The notes below the pieces were generated by a model that did no database searches, was not told the origin of the DNA, and saw only the letters and a program-made list of their open reading frames with translations. From an uncultured Ruminococcus sp. (GTDB taxonomy: Bacteria; Bacillota; Clostridia; Oscillospirales; Ruminococcaceae), in the NCBI GenBank assembly GCA_900545285.1, contig UQYK01000076.1:1-5961 (forward strand): a DNA stretch of 5,961 nucleotides. Reading direction: 5' to 3'. Positions 5,232-5,961 of the stretch are shown piece after piece; positions within the stretch are counted from its first letter, which is position 1, and the number at the start of each line of letters is the position of its first letter. Made by a program: the position numbers and the translations under genes.

Positions 5232-5906
5232 ATGACTGATGCCGCAGGACTGATGCACATCTTGCAGATATGCGACAGCCTTTTCCCGGTGGGTGCATTT
5301 ACGCTTTCAAACGGACTGGAAACCTATGTGCAAAAGAATCTCATCGCCTCTCCGGAAGAACTTGCTGCATATCTTCGCTCCTATATTTCTGTGCTGCCTT
5401 ATAATGAACTTGGCGCGGCGGCACTGGCATACCGGGCAAAGGAACAAGAGCTGATACGCCTTGATGCAGTTTACTCCGCCTCAAAAGTTCCCTATGAAAT
5501 ACGCAGCGGCTCCGAAAAGGTGACAAGACGCTTTTTTAAGATATGCGACAAGGGCGCTGACAGCTTTACAGGACAATACAAAACCCTGATAGAAAATGGC
5601 ATCTGCAAGGGACACCAATGTATTGCCTATGGACTTTATATGCGTGACAACAGTGTCTCTCTTTCACAGGGGCTTGCAGTATATGGCTATTCCATCTGCT
5701 CGGCTATCGTTACCAATTGTGTTAAGCTCGTCCCTTTGAGTCAGCTTGCAGGGCAAAAAATACTGAATGAAAGTTTTGCTTTAATATCCAAAGCCGCAGA
5801 AAAAGCGATCGGCACAGAAATTGACGATATCGGCATCAGCGGCGCCGGATTCGACCTGCGCGCAATACAACACGAGCGGCTGTATTCCAGACAATATATG
5901 TCATAA
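5232..5906 (+). CDS. ureF: Urease accessory protein UreF
   Basis: A 224-residue, mainly helical protein of normal UreF length. The family signature is near the N terminus: ILQICDSLFPVGAFTLSNGLE (10-30 region). The C terminus GAGFDLRAIQHERLYSRQYMS (about 204-224) matches the usual UreF ending, so it is not truncated by the window end. In other systems UreF bridges UreD/UreH on apo-urease and the GTPase UreG, acting in the activation complex that carbamylates the lysine and inserts nickel. The ATG has GGAG (5219-5222) 9 nt upstream, inside the end of ureE. ureG, which usually follows, is not in the window: an inverted repeat begins five bases after the stop codon. Confidence 0.95.
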   Translation: MTDAAGLMHILQICDSLFPVGAFTLSNGLETYVQKNLIASPEELAAYLRSYISVLPYNELGAAALAYRAKEQELIRLDAVYSASKVPYEIRSGSEKVTRRFFKICDKGADSFTGQYKTLIENGICKGHQCIAYGLYMRDNSVSLSQGLAVYGYSICSAIVTNCVKLVPLSQLAGQKILNESFALISKAAEKAIGTEIDDIGISGAGFDLRAIQHERLYSRQYMS

Positions 5907-5910
5907 ACTG

Positions 5911-5961
5911 AGAACCTGTCTTCACAAGCGTATACACGTGTCTTTTCGGCAAATTGTGCTG
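5911..5961 (+). repeat. Right copy of the 51-bp terminal inverted repeat
   Basis: This is the reverse complement of 3-53 with one mismatch at 5956, which breaks the outer palindrome found in the left copy (GCACAATTTGC instead of GCAAAATTTGC). It starts five bases after the ureF stop. Both copies point the same way relative to the gene they follow, so each gene is followed by the same 51 bases. The repeat runs to the last base of the window, so its true outer limit is unknown. Confidence 0.95.

Noticed and set aside
5907..5961. Intrinsic terminator after ureF
   Set aside because: The repeat has no strong GC stem followed by a T-run; TCTTTTC is not preceded by a stable RNA hairpin.
3..5961. 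Circular element or plasmid from overlapping ends
   Set aside because: The matching ends are inverted, not direct, so they do not support circular closure.

Overview
The window looks like a fragment of a low-to-moderate GC anaerobic Bacillota (Clostridia) genome, possibly a gut or rumen Ruminococcus-like organism. This is inferred from strong AGGAGG-type ribosome binding sites, consensus sigma-A promoters and protein style; the exact taxon cannot be read from the sequence. It carries one functional theme: making urea from a guanidino compound and splitting urea to ammonia.

Layout. Positions 53-1015 (minus strand) encode a complete agmatinase/ureohydrolase-family enzyme (speB-like). It is driven by a perfect TTGACA-17-TATAAT promoter at 1143-1171 and has a leader of about 120 nt. 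Positions 1016-1574 are a regulatory region between divergent transcription units. It contains that promoter with a dyad over its -10 box, two copies of the 16-bp palindrome TATTCA-N4-TGAATA placed 94 bp apart, a second good promoter (TTGCCA-17-TATACT with extended -10) at 1409-1437, and a transcribed leader with two strong hairpins, the first followed by a T-run. On the plus strand there then follows a tight operon: two small membrane proteins of unknown function (1575-1985 and 1982-2299, overlapping by 4 bp), ureAB (a fused gamma-beta urease subunit), ureC (catalytic alpha subunit with all metal ligands), ureE (nickel chaperone with a strictly alternating His tail) and ureF (accessory protein). 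ureG and ureD/ureH, normally needed for activation, are not in the window.

Ends. The two ends are a 51-bp inverted repeat (50/51 identical, 45 bp perfect), one copy directly after the speB-like stop codon and the other five bases after the ureF stop codon. The whole gene set is therefore bracketed by inverted repeats. This may mark an invertible or mobile segment, a dispersed repeat, or simply the point where an assembly broke. It is the most unusual structural signal here.

How the genes work together (inference). The ureohydrolase releases urea from agmatine or another guanidino substrate, urease (UreAB + UreC) hydrolyses the urea to ammonia and carbonic acid, and UreE/UreF take part in Ni insertion. 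The two membrane proteins are co-transcribed with urease by context, but their role is unknown.
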